Made by a program: the position numbers and the translations under genes. Source: Phaeoceros laevis (lineage: Eukaryota > Anthocerotophyta > Anthocerotopsida > Notothyladales). From it: a stretch of DNA of 44,185 nucleotides. The stretch covers positions 158,485-202,669 of the forward strand of contig JBNGIQ010009531.1 in the NCBI GenBank assembly GCA_049999765.1. Direction: 5' to 3'. The notes beneath the pieces were generated by a model, which worked only from the letters and a program-made list of their open reading frames with translations, ran no database searches and was not told where the DNA came from. Position 1 is the stretch's first letter, and each line of letters starts with the position of its first letter. Shown piece by piece: positions 33,196 through 42,998 of this stretch.

Positions 33196-35095
33196 TCCGT
33201 TCCACAAGTGACAGGTGCTACCAAATCAGCTACAACCAGACAACTCTGCCCCTCACAACCGACCCGTCGGTTGCTGGTGCAAGCGGACTCATGAAACCAT
33301 GACAGGTAGTAAATTTGGCACATATTCTGAAGTGGCAGACAAGGCCGTGCCGGAAAGAAACGGCATACATTGTGTATGCGCAGCAGCCTCGGTGCAAATT
33401 TGCGGAACCCTGATTTGAAACGGGCGCACAAACAAGAATAGCAGCACTCCCAAGATCCGGGAATAGAAGCTGACGGTCATCATGCGCCGGGCAAAGAAGC
33501 CGGTGGAGTGTCAACCGACTCCTCCTTGGAGCGCACCAGTCTCCACTCCGTCCGGTACCCAAGCCGCGCTCACGCGGGACCAAATTGGAGGGAAGGGAAG
33601 AAACAGCTTCCGCGGGGGAACAATGCAGACAAAGCCGCATGCAGCTGCCCCCTCGTGTGCTGCAATCAAGAGGAAAGGCAAGAATTCTGCGCTCTGGCCG
33701 AGCGAATTACACCAAGGAACCGGGGGACAGCTGCAGCAAGCAAAACAAGCAGGGTTACCTACCAATGACGATAACCAAAGCAGCAAGGCGAGCGCTAGCT
33801 GTGACCCAGCAGCAGACCAAGACAATGGCAACAAGAAAAGCGGACAAACTGGTTCCCGAGGAGGCAATGCTAACAAACAAATCCCACTCGACAGCTCCCA
33901 ATTGAGCTCAATTCCCCCCAATTACAGTCCCCCCCAGGAGGTGGAGCCAAGATACCTACATACGTCCCAACAGGTCGTCCGCAAACAGGCAGCAAGCAAG
34001 CAAAACAAACAACCAAATAAACAAACATCGGAGGAGGAGGAGAAAGAAGAGGCAGAATTAAGCTAGCTGAATCCATTCACTCCAGGTGCCGAGCATGCCG
34101 AACCCCCGTACCAAAGCACCGCGACCGAACAGGACCAAAATCGAGCAACACAGGGCAGAGCAAATGCGTGCAGGCAGGCAAGAGGATACGGTCCGCAGGC
34201 TGCGAGATGGCCGCCATTCTGGTGGTGTCGGAATTAGCAGCCCCCGGAAGGTGCAGGCAAGAGCGTGATCCCAGCTCCGGGCCGGCAAATTGGCCCCCCT
34301 CCCTGCCCCGGCAATCGACCAAGATCCAATCAGCTCAGCCCCGCCGCCGCCGCGATGTCGCTCCTCTCCGCTGGCCTCCGAGCCCCGAGCCGTCAATCAA
34401 GATCCGCCATGTCCATGCAAGCTCACCCCCGGGCGCAAGAGGGCGTCGCAGGCCCGGCTCGGGTGCCAAATTGCGCGCAAGCCCGGAGGAGGAGGCGGCG
34501 GTCACGTCATGGCCAGCTCCCGAGCTGGGACGCCGGCACCATGGCCGGAGCTGAGAGAGACACGATTGTGGCTTCCTGCAGGAACGCGTAGAGGCAAAGC
34601 ACAAGGCCAAGGCAAGCAGGCAGGCAGGGGACAAGGCCGGCGGAAGAGGGAAAGGAAAAGGGGTGCTGGGAGCGAGAGCGATGAAGAAGGCGGGGATGGG
34701 GCCCAGGGTTTGTTTCGCCGGGGTGGCAGCCGGAGCGTAGAGGCGGGGCGAAACGGGGTCACCGGTCTGGCGAAACCGGCTCCGGTGACCAGATAACGCC
34801 CCGGAGACAGCATTTATACCTGCAAACAGAACGCCGCAGGGGGTAGACGACAAGGCGAGGGAGGGGCTCTTGATCGGACCGAGCAACGAGCTACAAGGTC
34901 GGCGGCCACGTGGCGCTAGCGTATGGGGCACGCTGCAGTGAAGTTAAGGGCGCACTAATGGCTATCCGCTACTGCGCAGTGAGTTATTCAAACCGCGGGC
35001 AGCATCTTCCCCATCGTGAGGAGGGATGAATAGAGGCACTTCCCACTCGCCAAATTTGGCTGGCTTGGTAGCGGTTGGATTATGCCACACATGTT
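33196..35095. other. Upstream region of the YTH gene, GC-rich
   Basis: About 1.9 kb upstream of the YTH ATG that should hold its promoter and perhaps 5' UTR exons. Between about 33500 and 34800 it is purine-rich or GC-rich, which produces long open frames on several strands at once (up to about 200 codons) with low-complexity content. None has a recognisable domain. Confidence 0.45.
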
Positions 35096-35400
35096 GCATT
35101 AACTAGATGCTCCTACAGACGGATAAGATGTACAGTAGTAACCCTAAGCCAAGACTCAAGCTGGGCCTAGAATCATACATCAAGGTTTACAAAATCCCAA
35201 GAGTTAAGAGGTTGTAAGTATAGGATGGCATATATCTTGCATCAACTAGCTGCTTCTACATACGGATAACATGTAGAATAGTAACCTTAGCCAAGACCCT
35301 AAGCTAGATCATATATATCTAGGTTTAGGATATTCTAGAATTGGAAGCTAGTGTAGCCTGTGTAGGAGAGTTTTTCTTCAAGCACTCAATAAAGTTCCTT
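35096..35400. repeat. Tandem ~143-bp duplication with LTR-like tail
   Basis: Segments starting at 35096 and 35239 share GCATYAACTAG, TGCTYCTACA, ACGGATAA, ATGTA and AGTAACC in the same order with scattered differences, so they are copies offset by about 143 bp. The second copy runs into CAATAAAGTTCCTTCC near 35386-35400, which looks like the poly(A)-signal part of a retrotransposon LTR. Element ends were not found. Confidence 0.5.
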
Positions 35401-35709
35401 CCTTCCTTGAAGACTTGTCGGTGTATATAGCATCTACAAGTTTGTCGTATATTAGCTAGGGTCAGGGTGAGGTGACTCTTGTCTTGGGCTGCACTTGTCG
35501 TATGTAAGGTTTATGGACGTATCACTTGTCTCTTGTCGTATCTAACGTCTATGGAACGTATTGTCTCGAAGGTTCGACAAATCTAGGGCTACATTTATTT
35601 GGTGGAGGTTGGTTGACACCATGTGGGTACAAGTTCAACTCTATGACCTTTTCCAAGAAAGACACGCTGCAAACTTGAACTGCAAACTTGAACTGCAACA
35701 CATGCTAAG

Positions 35710-35880
35710 AGGGTGATTATGACCTTATGTTGCCCCAAGATAAGCTAGTAACTATGACGGTATGAAAAACTAATGGTATACTAGTATGAGGATGATTATG
35801 ACCATATGTTGCCCCAATTATGACTTGTTTCTCCAAGCTAGTAACTATGATCGCATGAAAAAGTAATCCTCTACCAGTAT
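35710..35880. repeat. Imperfect duplicated block
   Basis: Two blocks starting near 35711 and 35789 share TGATTATGACC, TATGTTGCCCCAA, AAGCTAGTAACTATGA, GCATGAAAAA or GTATGAAAAA and CTAGTATG or CCAGTATG in the same order. The second carries about 15 extra bases. Probably part of the same repeat-rich tract as the 68-bp tandem copies to its right. Confidence 0.65.
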
Positions 35881-35895
35881 GCATGCCCACTGGTA

Positions 35896-36031
35896 TTGCA
35901 CGATTGGAATCTTCTTGACTATGCTAGAAAGTTGGTGAAACCGTATCCTAATATAGTTCAATGTTGCACGATTGGAATCTTCTGGACTATGCTAGAAAGT
36001 TGGTGAAACCGTATCCTAATACAGTTCAATG
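35896..36031. repeat. Two tandem 68-bp copies
   Basis: 35896-35963 and 35964-36031 are adjacent copies that start TTGCACGATTGGAATCTTCT and end AGTTCAATG, with two base differences. A shorter related piece (TTGCACGATTGGAA) occurs again near 36143. The high identity points to a recent duplication. Confidence 0.9.
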
Positions 36032-37432
36032 CGCAAGAGTGTTGAAGCAAGTGGGTGTGATCGTATCATAACCTGGTGTAGTGCGCAAGAGAGTGGGTGT
36101 GACCGTAGACTGACCTACTCCATTGCATATGGATGCTGTCGTTGCACGATTGGAACAATATATTCGCTCAAAGTGGATTGGAATCTTCATCTAGTCGGGT
36201 CACTTGTACCCAATATGGTGAAGTTATTCGGATCAAAGAACACACGCTCCAAGTGTACCTTTTTAGTAAGAGATATCAAATTGCTTAATTCCCTAGTATA
36301 AGTTCCTTTTATTCTACCTTTCTCAGTTTCATCTTGTTTGAGGAGAAGAAGCTCGAGTTAGTAATACTAGCATAGCATAGGAGAACCCTTCTCCCTAAAC
36401 TCTTCAAGTAGACTATATTGTGGACGTGCTCTCCAGGTAGCAACCTCCCATAATATCTCAGCATGCCTTGTAATTGGGTGCAAAAAGAAAGATGAATTCA
36501 CGTCAAATCATATTGCATCAAGCGGACCGGGCACACTCCAACAACAAACATGTGCCCACCGGTCTAATAATATTCACTCTAATAATAGGACACGACTGGA
36601 TACTCACTCAGGTCGGTTAGTGGACCGTTTTCACACTTGAACCAGCAACGAACTTATCGGCGGCCGAGGCTGTCACCTCATCATCATCGAGAAAGCAAGC
36701 CCAAGCCTCGCTCCCGTAACCAACTCCTTGTGACGCCTTCCATTCGTATATTCGTATGATGAATGAGTGGAACCGGTCAGGTGATGAGCGAGTGCAGCGA
36801 GTTGATCGATCAGGAGCAAAGGGCCCCGGCCCAACCGCAATACCTACCGCTGCCTCCCACTTGCAGTCCCACAGCAGTTAGGCAGTGGCACATCCCAATC
36901 CTCGAGCCCAAGGGAGAGAAGTTTTCCCACCTAGTTCTGGGCCCACCGGGCCCACCATCCAGACCGTATAGTATGCCGCGGTCCCGTCTCCCTGTCCTGC
37001 CCTGCCATTCAGAGCGCTCACGGATTCACGCTCCACATGAGAATGACAACGACAGGGACTCCACTTGCCCGTCAAGTTTGTATGTAGACTAGCCACCAGT
37101 ACGTACCTATGTATGTATGTATGCGCAAATGCCATCCGCGCGGTATTTATACGTGTACGGCACGGTTCTAGACTCGCAGTAGTACGGCACTGTGGAAATA
37201 GAAAACGTGAAAGTATTAAGGTTCCCTGTCGGAGCGGACTGGCGCCCTTTTTGTCCGTTTCCGCCCGCTGCGAGCGGAGCGAGGTGCGGGCTGGTCACGA
37301 CCCATGTGGATGGATGGAACCAGGAATCCGATCTCCCGTGCTTGATTGCGTTCGCCGAGGGAAACGGCATATACTACTGTATCGCCTCTGACCCAGGTTG
37401 CCAATCATGAGGCACCGCAGCGGTCTGAACAG
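36032..37432. other. Non-coding stretch upstream of the coiled-coil gene
   Basis: About 1.4 kb with no recognised gene; open frames are short and unremarkable. There is a short TATG run at 37108-37122 and a TATA-like TATTTATA at 37144-37151, which could belong to the promoter of the coiled-coil gene if its 5' UTR is long. Confidence 0.4.
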
Positions 37433-37504
37433 GGCCCGCCTCGATTTGGAAAGGAGCAATGTAGAAGTAAAGTTGGGGCACACGGCCCGCCTCGATTTGG
37501 AAAG
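37433..37504. promoter_or_regulatory. Repeated 21-bp promoter-proximal element
   Basis: The 21-bp sequence beginning GGCCCGCCTCGATTTGGAAA occurs at 37433-37453 and 37484-37504. A related GCGCGATTTGGAAAG occurs at about 40454-40468, in the same position relative to the decayed second copy of the coiled-coil gene. After it, both places share AGTTGCC and TTTCGTGTGTGT- or TTTCGTGTGTAT-like sequence. The recurrence in two copies suggests a conserved promoter module, though common descent alone would explain it. Confidence 0.5.
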
Positions 37505-37826
37505 CAGCAAATTCAGAACTGATAAGTCGAAGATATCAGTTGCCCATTTCGAAGGAGGTTTCGTGTGTATTTAGGCCCGCGGTCTACAGTATAGCGCAAG
37601 TATTATTGTATAGTGATTTGGCGGCCAGGCAGCAGCAACCCGCGACGTCGAGACTCGTAGCCGCCGTCCACCGTCTTCACACCAGCAGACTCATCTCAGA
37701 GAAGGTATTTGTGTCGTTGGGAAGGCAAATTAATGCTGAAACGAGAGGAGAGAAAAGGATTGGCCAAGAGTAGCTGTGTTCTTAGTTTTGGATGGTTGGA
37801 TTGGTTGCACTGAGGGAGGTGGAAAG

Positions 37827-39029
37827 ATGGACTACTTATTGTCCAGCTTGTCCAAAAGGGTGATGGCTCGTGCATCGGAAGAGTCAAAGGATGAAAGCAA
37901 GCTAAACAACTTGGCTAGGAGGCTCGAGACATCGTCACCATTTGACATCTCTGCTAACGACTGTAGCTGTAAGTTGCTGAGGATGTCCTTGAGCAAGGCC
38001 CAAGAGGTCTTAGAGGAGAAGGACAACAAGGTGGCAAATCTTGCGAAGTACGTGGATGTATTGGTAGAAGACCGCGATAGGATAGCGAATTCCATGGACA
38101 ACCTCTTGGAAAAAATAGAGAAACTTGCTGAGAGGAAAGGTATGGGAGTTCCCCAACCCTGGGTCATAGGATCTGACCTGGTGATCGAGCTGCATAGCCG
38201 GTTCGACCTCCTCGCTCATCACATGGATGATGATCAAAAGAATGATGCCTTTGTGCTCAAAGAGAGAGAGGCCGAGGTGGAGGCTCTCAAGTATGAACTA
38301 GGAGGAGTGAAGGCTAAACTTGAATTAAGCGATGAATGCCTTCATAAAACGGAACGTGACTTGCATAAGAGTAAGACATGGCTAAAGAAGTCTAAAAAAT
38401 CTCTGAAAGCCAAGGACAAGGAAATAGCATTATTGAAGGAGTCTTTGGGCAAGGCACATGGGGCGTGGGTTGTTGTGACGAATGAACTAGCACAAGTTCA
38501 GGCAGAGTTACAGTTTAGTAACCAACGACTTGAAGAAAACCAGCATGACATCGATGCCTTGAAGGAGGAGGTAGCACAGAAATCAACACTTCAGGAGCTG
38601 GCCGACAAGGAGCTTGTGAAGCGGAGGGAGAGTTTTGTGAAGTTGAGCAAGGTTGTCCAGGAAAAAGACCTGCAAATCAAGCTTTTGCAGGATAGAGACC
38701 ATGAGCAAGATGCACTGATGCAACGGCAAAACATGCTTCACGAAAGCCTAATGTCAAACACCGAGACGCTGAGGAAACGCATCAGAGAATTGGAGGAGAT
38801 AATTACTCACCTTAACATGGCCCACAAACAGGAGTTGAAGGAAACCGCACAACGTGATGTCCTTTATGCCAATGACGTGCAAGCAAAGATACGGGTTCTG
38901 GAAGGAAAAATATTTGACTTGACCAACTTGCTTGAGGAGCCAGTTTTGGATACCGAGTTGACACATGAGGAGCTTGAAGCTTGCAAAGTTTTGGATGCAG
39001 GTGAGCCAGAGTATGTTATCATCCAATGA
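37827..39029 (+). CDS. Long coiled-coil protein of unknown family
   Basis: Intronless, 400 residues from the ATG at 37827; the frame extends 51 bp upstream but only to a GTG. Almost the entire chain is predicted coiled coil, with Leu, Glu, Lys and Gln in heptad-like spacing: about residues 60-110 (LSKAQEVLEEKDNKVANL), 150-265 (LKEREAEVEALKYELGG, KKSKKSLKAKDKEIALLKE) and 270-375. A break lies at about 115-150 (GMGVPQPWVIGSDLVIELHSRF). The C-terminus, AGEPEYVIIQ, is not helical and is conserved in the decayed copy at 41012, so it may be functional. There is no transmembrane helix, signal peptide or known domain. It could be a structural or tethering protein. A duplicate with an intact C-terminus but broken body lies 3 kb away on the same strand. 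Confidence 0.75.
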   Translation: MDYLLSSLSKRVMARASEESKDESKLNNLARRLETSSPFDISANDCSCKLLRMSLSKAQEVLEEKDNKVANLAKYVDVLVEDRDRIANSMDNLLEKIEKLAERKGMGVPQPWVIGSDLVIELHSRFDLLAHHMDDDQKNDAFVLKEREAEVEALKYELGGVKAKLELSDECLHKTERDLHKSKTWLKKSKKSLKAKDKEIALLKESLGKAHGAWVVVTNELAQVQAELQFSNQRLEENQHDIDALKEEVAQKSTLQELADKELVKRRESFVKLSKVVQEKDLQIKLLQDRDHEQDALMQRQNMLHESLMSNTETLRKRIRELEEIITHLNMAHKQELKETAQRDVLYANDVQAKIRVLEGKIFDLTNLLEEPVLDTELTHEELEACKVLDAGEPEYVIIQ

Positions 39030-39270
39030 ATGCCCAAATGCTTATGCTACTTTCACCTGGAGCAGGCAATATGCAGTCCAAGAGTTTACTCATCCTGCAG
39101 GACGGGCACGTTTCTTCGAACCGGCATGACTGCATACTGTAAGAAAAGTAACAAACGTGATGCCCTCGAGGAGGTTTGGATGCCAACCTGCCTCATTTGA
39201 GGACCAACAAATCAAAGACACTTTGAACACTGTCTCGTTGTATTATACCCTGCAGTCAGTGTCTCTGGCA
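39030..39270. other. Short spacer after the coiled-coil gene
   Basis: About 240 bp downstream of the coiled-coil stop codon, probably 3' UTR. No other feature recognised. Confidence 0.4.
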
Positions 39271-39545
39271 GCAAGCGAATGAAACACCTGCTGTGCATCA
39301 ACCATATTTCCGCACTTCGCATAAATCTGTATCAAGCTACAGGCAACAACCCCATAAGCTTGCAATCCTCGCTCTCGAATATCTGCATCATGTAGCTGCT
39401 TTCCCAGAAGCAGAGCTCCGACAGCTGCACATGCCTACAGAAGGCACACATATGTGACAGCATCGAGTGGAGTCACACCAACTTCTTCCATAGAACTTTT
39501 TGTAAAGCCGAAGGGCTTCCTGAGCAATCCGATCATCGCATTTCA
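39271..39545 (-). pseudogene. Decayed PPR fragment, antisense
   Basis: Read on the minus strand, this segment gives clear PPR motifs: ACAAVGALLLGKQLHDADIRER, then GLQAYGVVACSLIQIYAKCGN and MVDAQQVFHSL. These align with the repeats of the intact PPR gene at 9967. An in-frame TAG (39435-39437) sits where other repeats have LLQAC, and upstream (39480-39545) the AQEALRLY-like part is in another frame. So it is not functional. It is part of a longer lost PPR gene whose other pieces lie at 41095-42130. Confidence 0.8.
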
Positions 39546-40400
39546 CGTCGCAACGTTAGTTTGGGGACATTCGATCTCCCCAGTGCCCGATTGAGCTACA
39601 GCCTCCCTGACAACTGAGATATCCTTTCTCATCTGGAAAGCAGTGAAAGCATCATCGCGGGAAAAAGGATCCTGACACGAGGTGCATGCCGGGTATACGC
39701 CGTGCGGCCAAGTCGAACACACGCTTTATGTAACAGCATGCTGCCCACATGTCTGAAAATGCTGGAGAATGAGATGCTGTAACCACGAAGATACTTATCA
39801 GCTGGCGGGCTGCTTCAAGGTCTGGCGGGCTTCTTCAAGGTCACTCATAGAAAAGCAAAATGAACATGAGGTCTGGAGGGTTGATACGGGAAACAATGGC
39901 CAGACATAGGATGCAAGAGAGCAATTCATGTACCTTTGTCTCAATACGTATCTATCTGGACGATCGACAGTAAACCATGTTTGCTTGCCTACAGGAATGT
40001 GAAGTCCCCTGTCTGTATCCTATTGGGATAGACAGGGTACAAATGACATGACTCCTTTTGATGGGGCCAGCGTGTTGCTCCTGCTACTGCCGCTTCCTGG
40101 CCAGCAACAACCGTTCCAATTTCCTCAAGGACCGCATGGCTGGTGAGCAGGAGGAAGGGAAGGAAATTTATTTGTGATGGTGGTTAATTTACTTTTAAGG
40201 AGAGACCTGGTTCTGTAGTCTTGACTTCTTGTCAAGTACTGTGCACTTGCAAACTTTGAGGAGGGTTTCGGATAGGTTGCTCTGGTTCCCGCCTTTTACT
40301 TTCTGCCATATGCGAAGAATTTCCAGGTCTGCCTGGGCCACACTATTCCCTTCCCTGGGCTATTATAATAACCCCGCACCCAACACACAATCACACACAG
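39546..40400. other. Degenerate sequence with one 20-bp tandem repeat
   Basis: No gene recognised. Faint PPR-like or other coding traces may continue to about 39760 on the minus strand. A 20-bp unit beginning CTGGCGGGCT is repeated in tandem at 39802-39821 and 39822-39841. The stretch near 40140-40400 ends with a TATA-like TATTATAATA at 40361-40370, upstream of the decayed coiled-coil copy. Confidence 0.4.
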
Positions 40401-41012
40401 CATGACTGAAGCCCGTTAAACATTGTCGGGAGGGCTTACGACTCGAGACCTGCGCGATTTGGAAAGAAGTAGGTAGAACGGTAGAACTAAACTGAAGTTC
40501 CCAGTTGCCGAATTGACAATGTTTCGTGTGTGGGGTATAAACACGCATTTGTAGGGCAGATCGTGGAAGGAGAGTGAAAAGGCTAGCAACCTGCATTTGC
40601 GACGTGCATACTTGCCGCCTCCTTGCGCGTTCACACTAGCCGCCTCAGACCCTGCAGCCCCAACGTCCCTCGAAGGCACTTTGTACGCTTTGGAAAAAAG
40701 TCGTCCTGAGCACCCTCAAGGAAAGAGAGGACGAAGTGCAAGCATTGAGACACGAGCAAAGGGGCAGTTCAAGCGAGACTCGAGTTGAGTACTGACCAGC
40801 TTCTGAAAAAAGAAAATGACTTAGAAACAAGTAACAAATCTCTGAAGAAGTGTAAAAAATCTCTCAAGTAGTCTTACAAGAAGATAGCATCTGTCAAGAA
40901 GTGTTTGCAAGCAACCAAGCAAGCGGAGGAGGATACCAACTTGATAGAAGAGGCACTTGCAGCTTGCAATATTTGGGATCCTGTTGAGGCAGAATATGTT
41001 GCGGTCACATGA
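40401..41012 (+). pseudogene. Decayed, shortened second copy of the coiled-coil gene
   Basis: The promoter-like part (about 40440-40560) resembles 37470-37570, and the leader around 40600-40660 resembles 37640-37690. From 40718 the reading KEREDEVQALRHEQ matches LKEREAEVEALKYEL of the intact gene. After a frameshift near 40760, GAVQARLELSTDQLLKKE matches GGVKAKLELSDECLHKTE, followed by KSLKKCKKSLK and then a stop TAG (40869-40871). The final part, EEALAACNIWDPVEAEYVAVT and the stop at 41010-41012, matches the intact C-terminus EELEACKVLDAGEPEYVIIQ. The middle third of the gene is missing. This is a clear duplicated pseudogene. Confidence 0.85.
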
Positions 41013-41094
41013 ATGACCATATAGTATTCAGTGTACAAATACTGCTGCTTCATTCATGTTCCGCTGTTGGACATAACCTCTAATCATTGCATTC

Positions 41095-42130
41095 TACGTT
41101 TTTCTTGGGACAGTCTATCAAACACTCTCCAACATCACGGCACGTTGTGTGCATGTTCACCACGTTGGCACCCCACAACCACATCATCTTGCAGTCTCCG
41201 CTCTTCAATCTTCGCAGGGAGCTGCTTTCCATGATAAGAGCTCCAACACCTACACTTGCTCATGCCTGCAGCAGAAGGCATACGAATGTCACAGCGTCAG
41301 GTGGAGCAATGCCTTCGTTTTGAATACAAGTAACGGCAGCCAAATGCATTCCCTGCTGGTATCCCGCATGTAAGTCCATGCCACACAATTTTGAGAAAGA
41401 CTGTCAAACCCTCTCTGAGCATCCTCTAGATTTTCAAGCTTGGCTCACTTATAAACCAAGCTGGAGCCTACAACCACATCATGCTGCAGGCCCGGTCTTG
41501 AACCTCTGCAAGAAGCTGATGCCTGATGTCTGATGTACTATTTCACTACACCTGCATTTGCAGAAGCCTGCAACACGCCACAGAATTGGGTGGAGTTAGG
41601 CATTCTTGTTGCATCCTATGGTTAAGATCAAGGGCTTCCTGACCCATCTCCTGCTGGGCTTAGCCTGCGATCATGCCATTCCACGTTACCACATTTTTGA
41701 GAGGAAGACTGTCAAACACGCTGCCAGCAGACTCCAGGCTGCTACACTTTCCATACCTGCTAACCAAGCTTTCGCCTAGAACCAGATGACCCTGCAGTCC
41801 CCGTTCTTCAATCCGTGCATGAAAATGGCTCAAAGCCACTATATACTACACATGCCTGCAGGAGACATTCAAATGTGATCAGAAGTGGGCAAAACCACTT
41901 GCCTTTTTGTTGCATTCTAGTGTAAAAAGTAATGGATTCCTGACACAGTCCTTGCTGGCATCAAGCTGCCACCCATAACCACGCCATCTTGTAGTCTTTG
42001 ATCTCCGGTCTGTGCATGAAGCTGCTTTCCCTGATGTAGAGGTACTGCACTGGTACTTTCTATTGTGCCTTCTAGTATAATGCCAGCCAGAGTCACGCAT
42101 ACTAACCTCCTTGTGCTTGCGACAGGCCTC
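41095..42130 (-). pseudogene. Decayed PPR gene, antisense, several repeats
   Basis: On the minus strand, from high to low coordinates: GKQLHAQTGDQRLQDGVVMGGSL (about 42040-41970); then a QESITFYTRMQQKG and ECLLQAC-like repeat (41950-41850); then HFHARIEERGLQGHLVLG, VFDSLPLKNVVTWNGMIAG and a stop TAA (41660-41662) before AQQEMGQEAL (about 41830-41630). Further broken repeats with RGLQHDVVVGSSLV lie near 41470, and RLQDDVVVG and VFDRLS near 41190-41110. Many stops and frameshifts are present. The repeats match the PLS repeats of the intact PPR gene in this window, so this is a dead paralog in opposite orientation. Confidence 0.85.

Positions 42131-42998
<868 letters not shown>

Noticed and set aside
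33482-34066. Plus-strand open frame of 194 codons upstream of the YTH gene
   Set aside because: Purine-rich, Gln/Lys/Ser-biased sequence with no domain; several frames are open at once here, which indicates composition rather than coding.
39570-39610. Sequence resembling the first third of a tRNA (minus strand, GGAGGCTGTAGCTCAATCGGG)
   Set aside because: No anticodon stem or T arm with GGTTCGA follows, so no cloverleaf can form.
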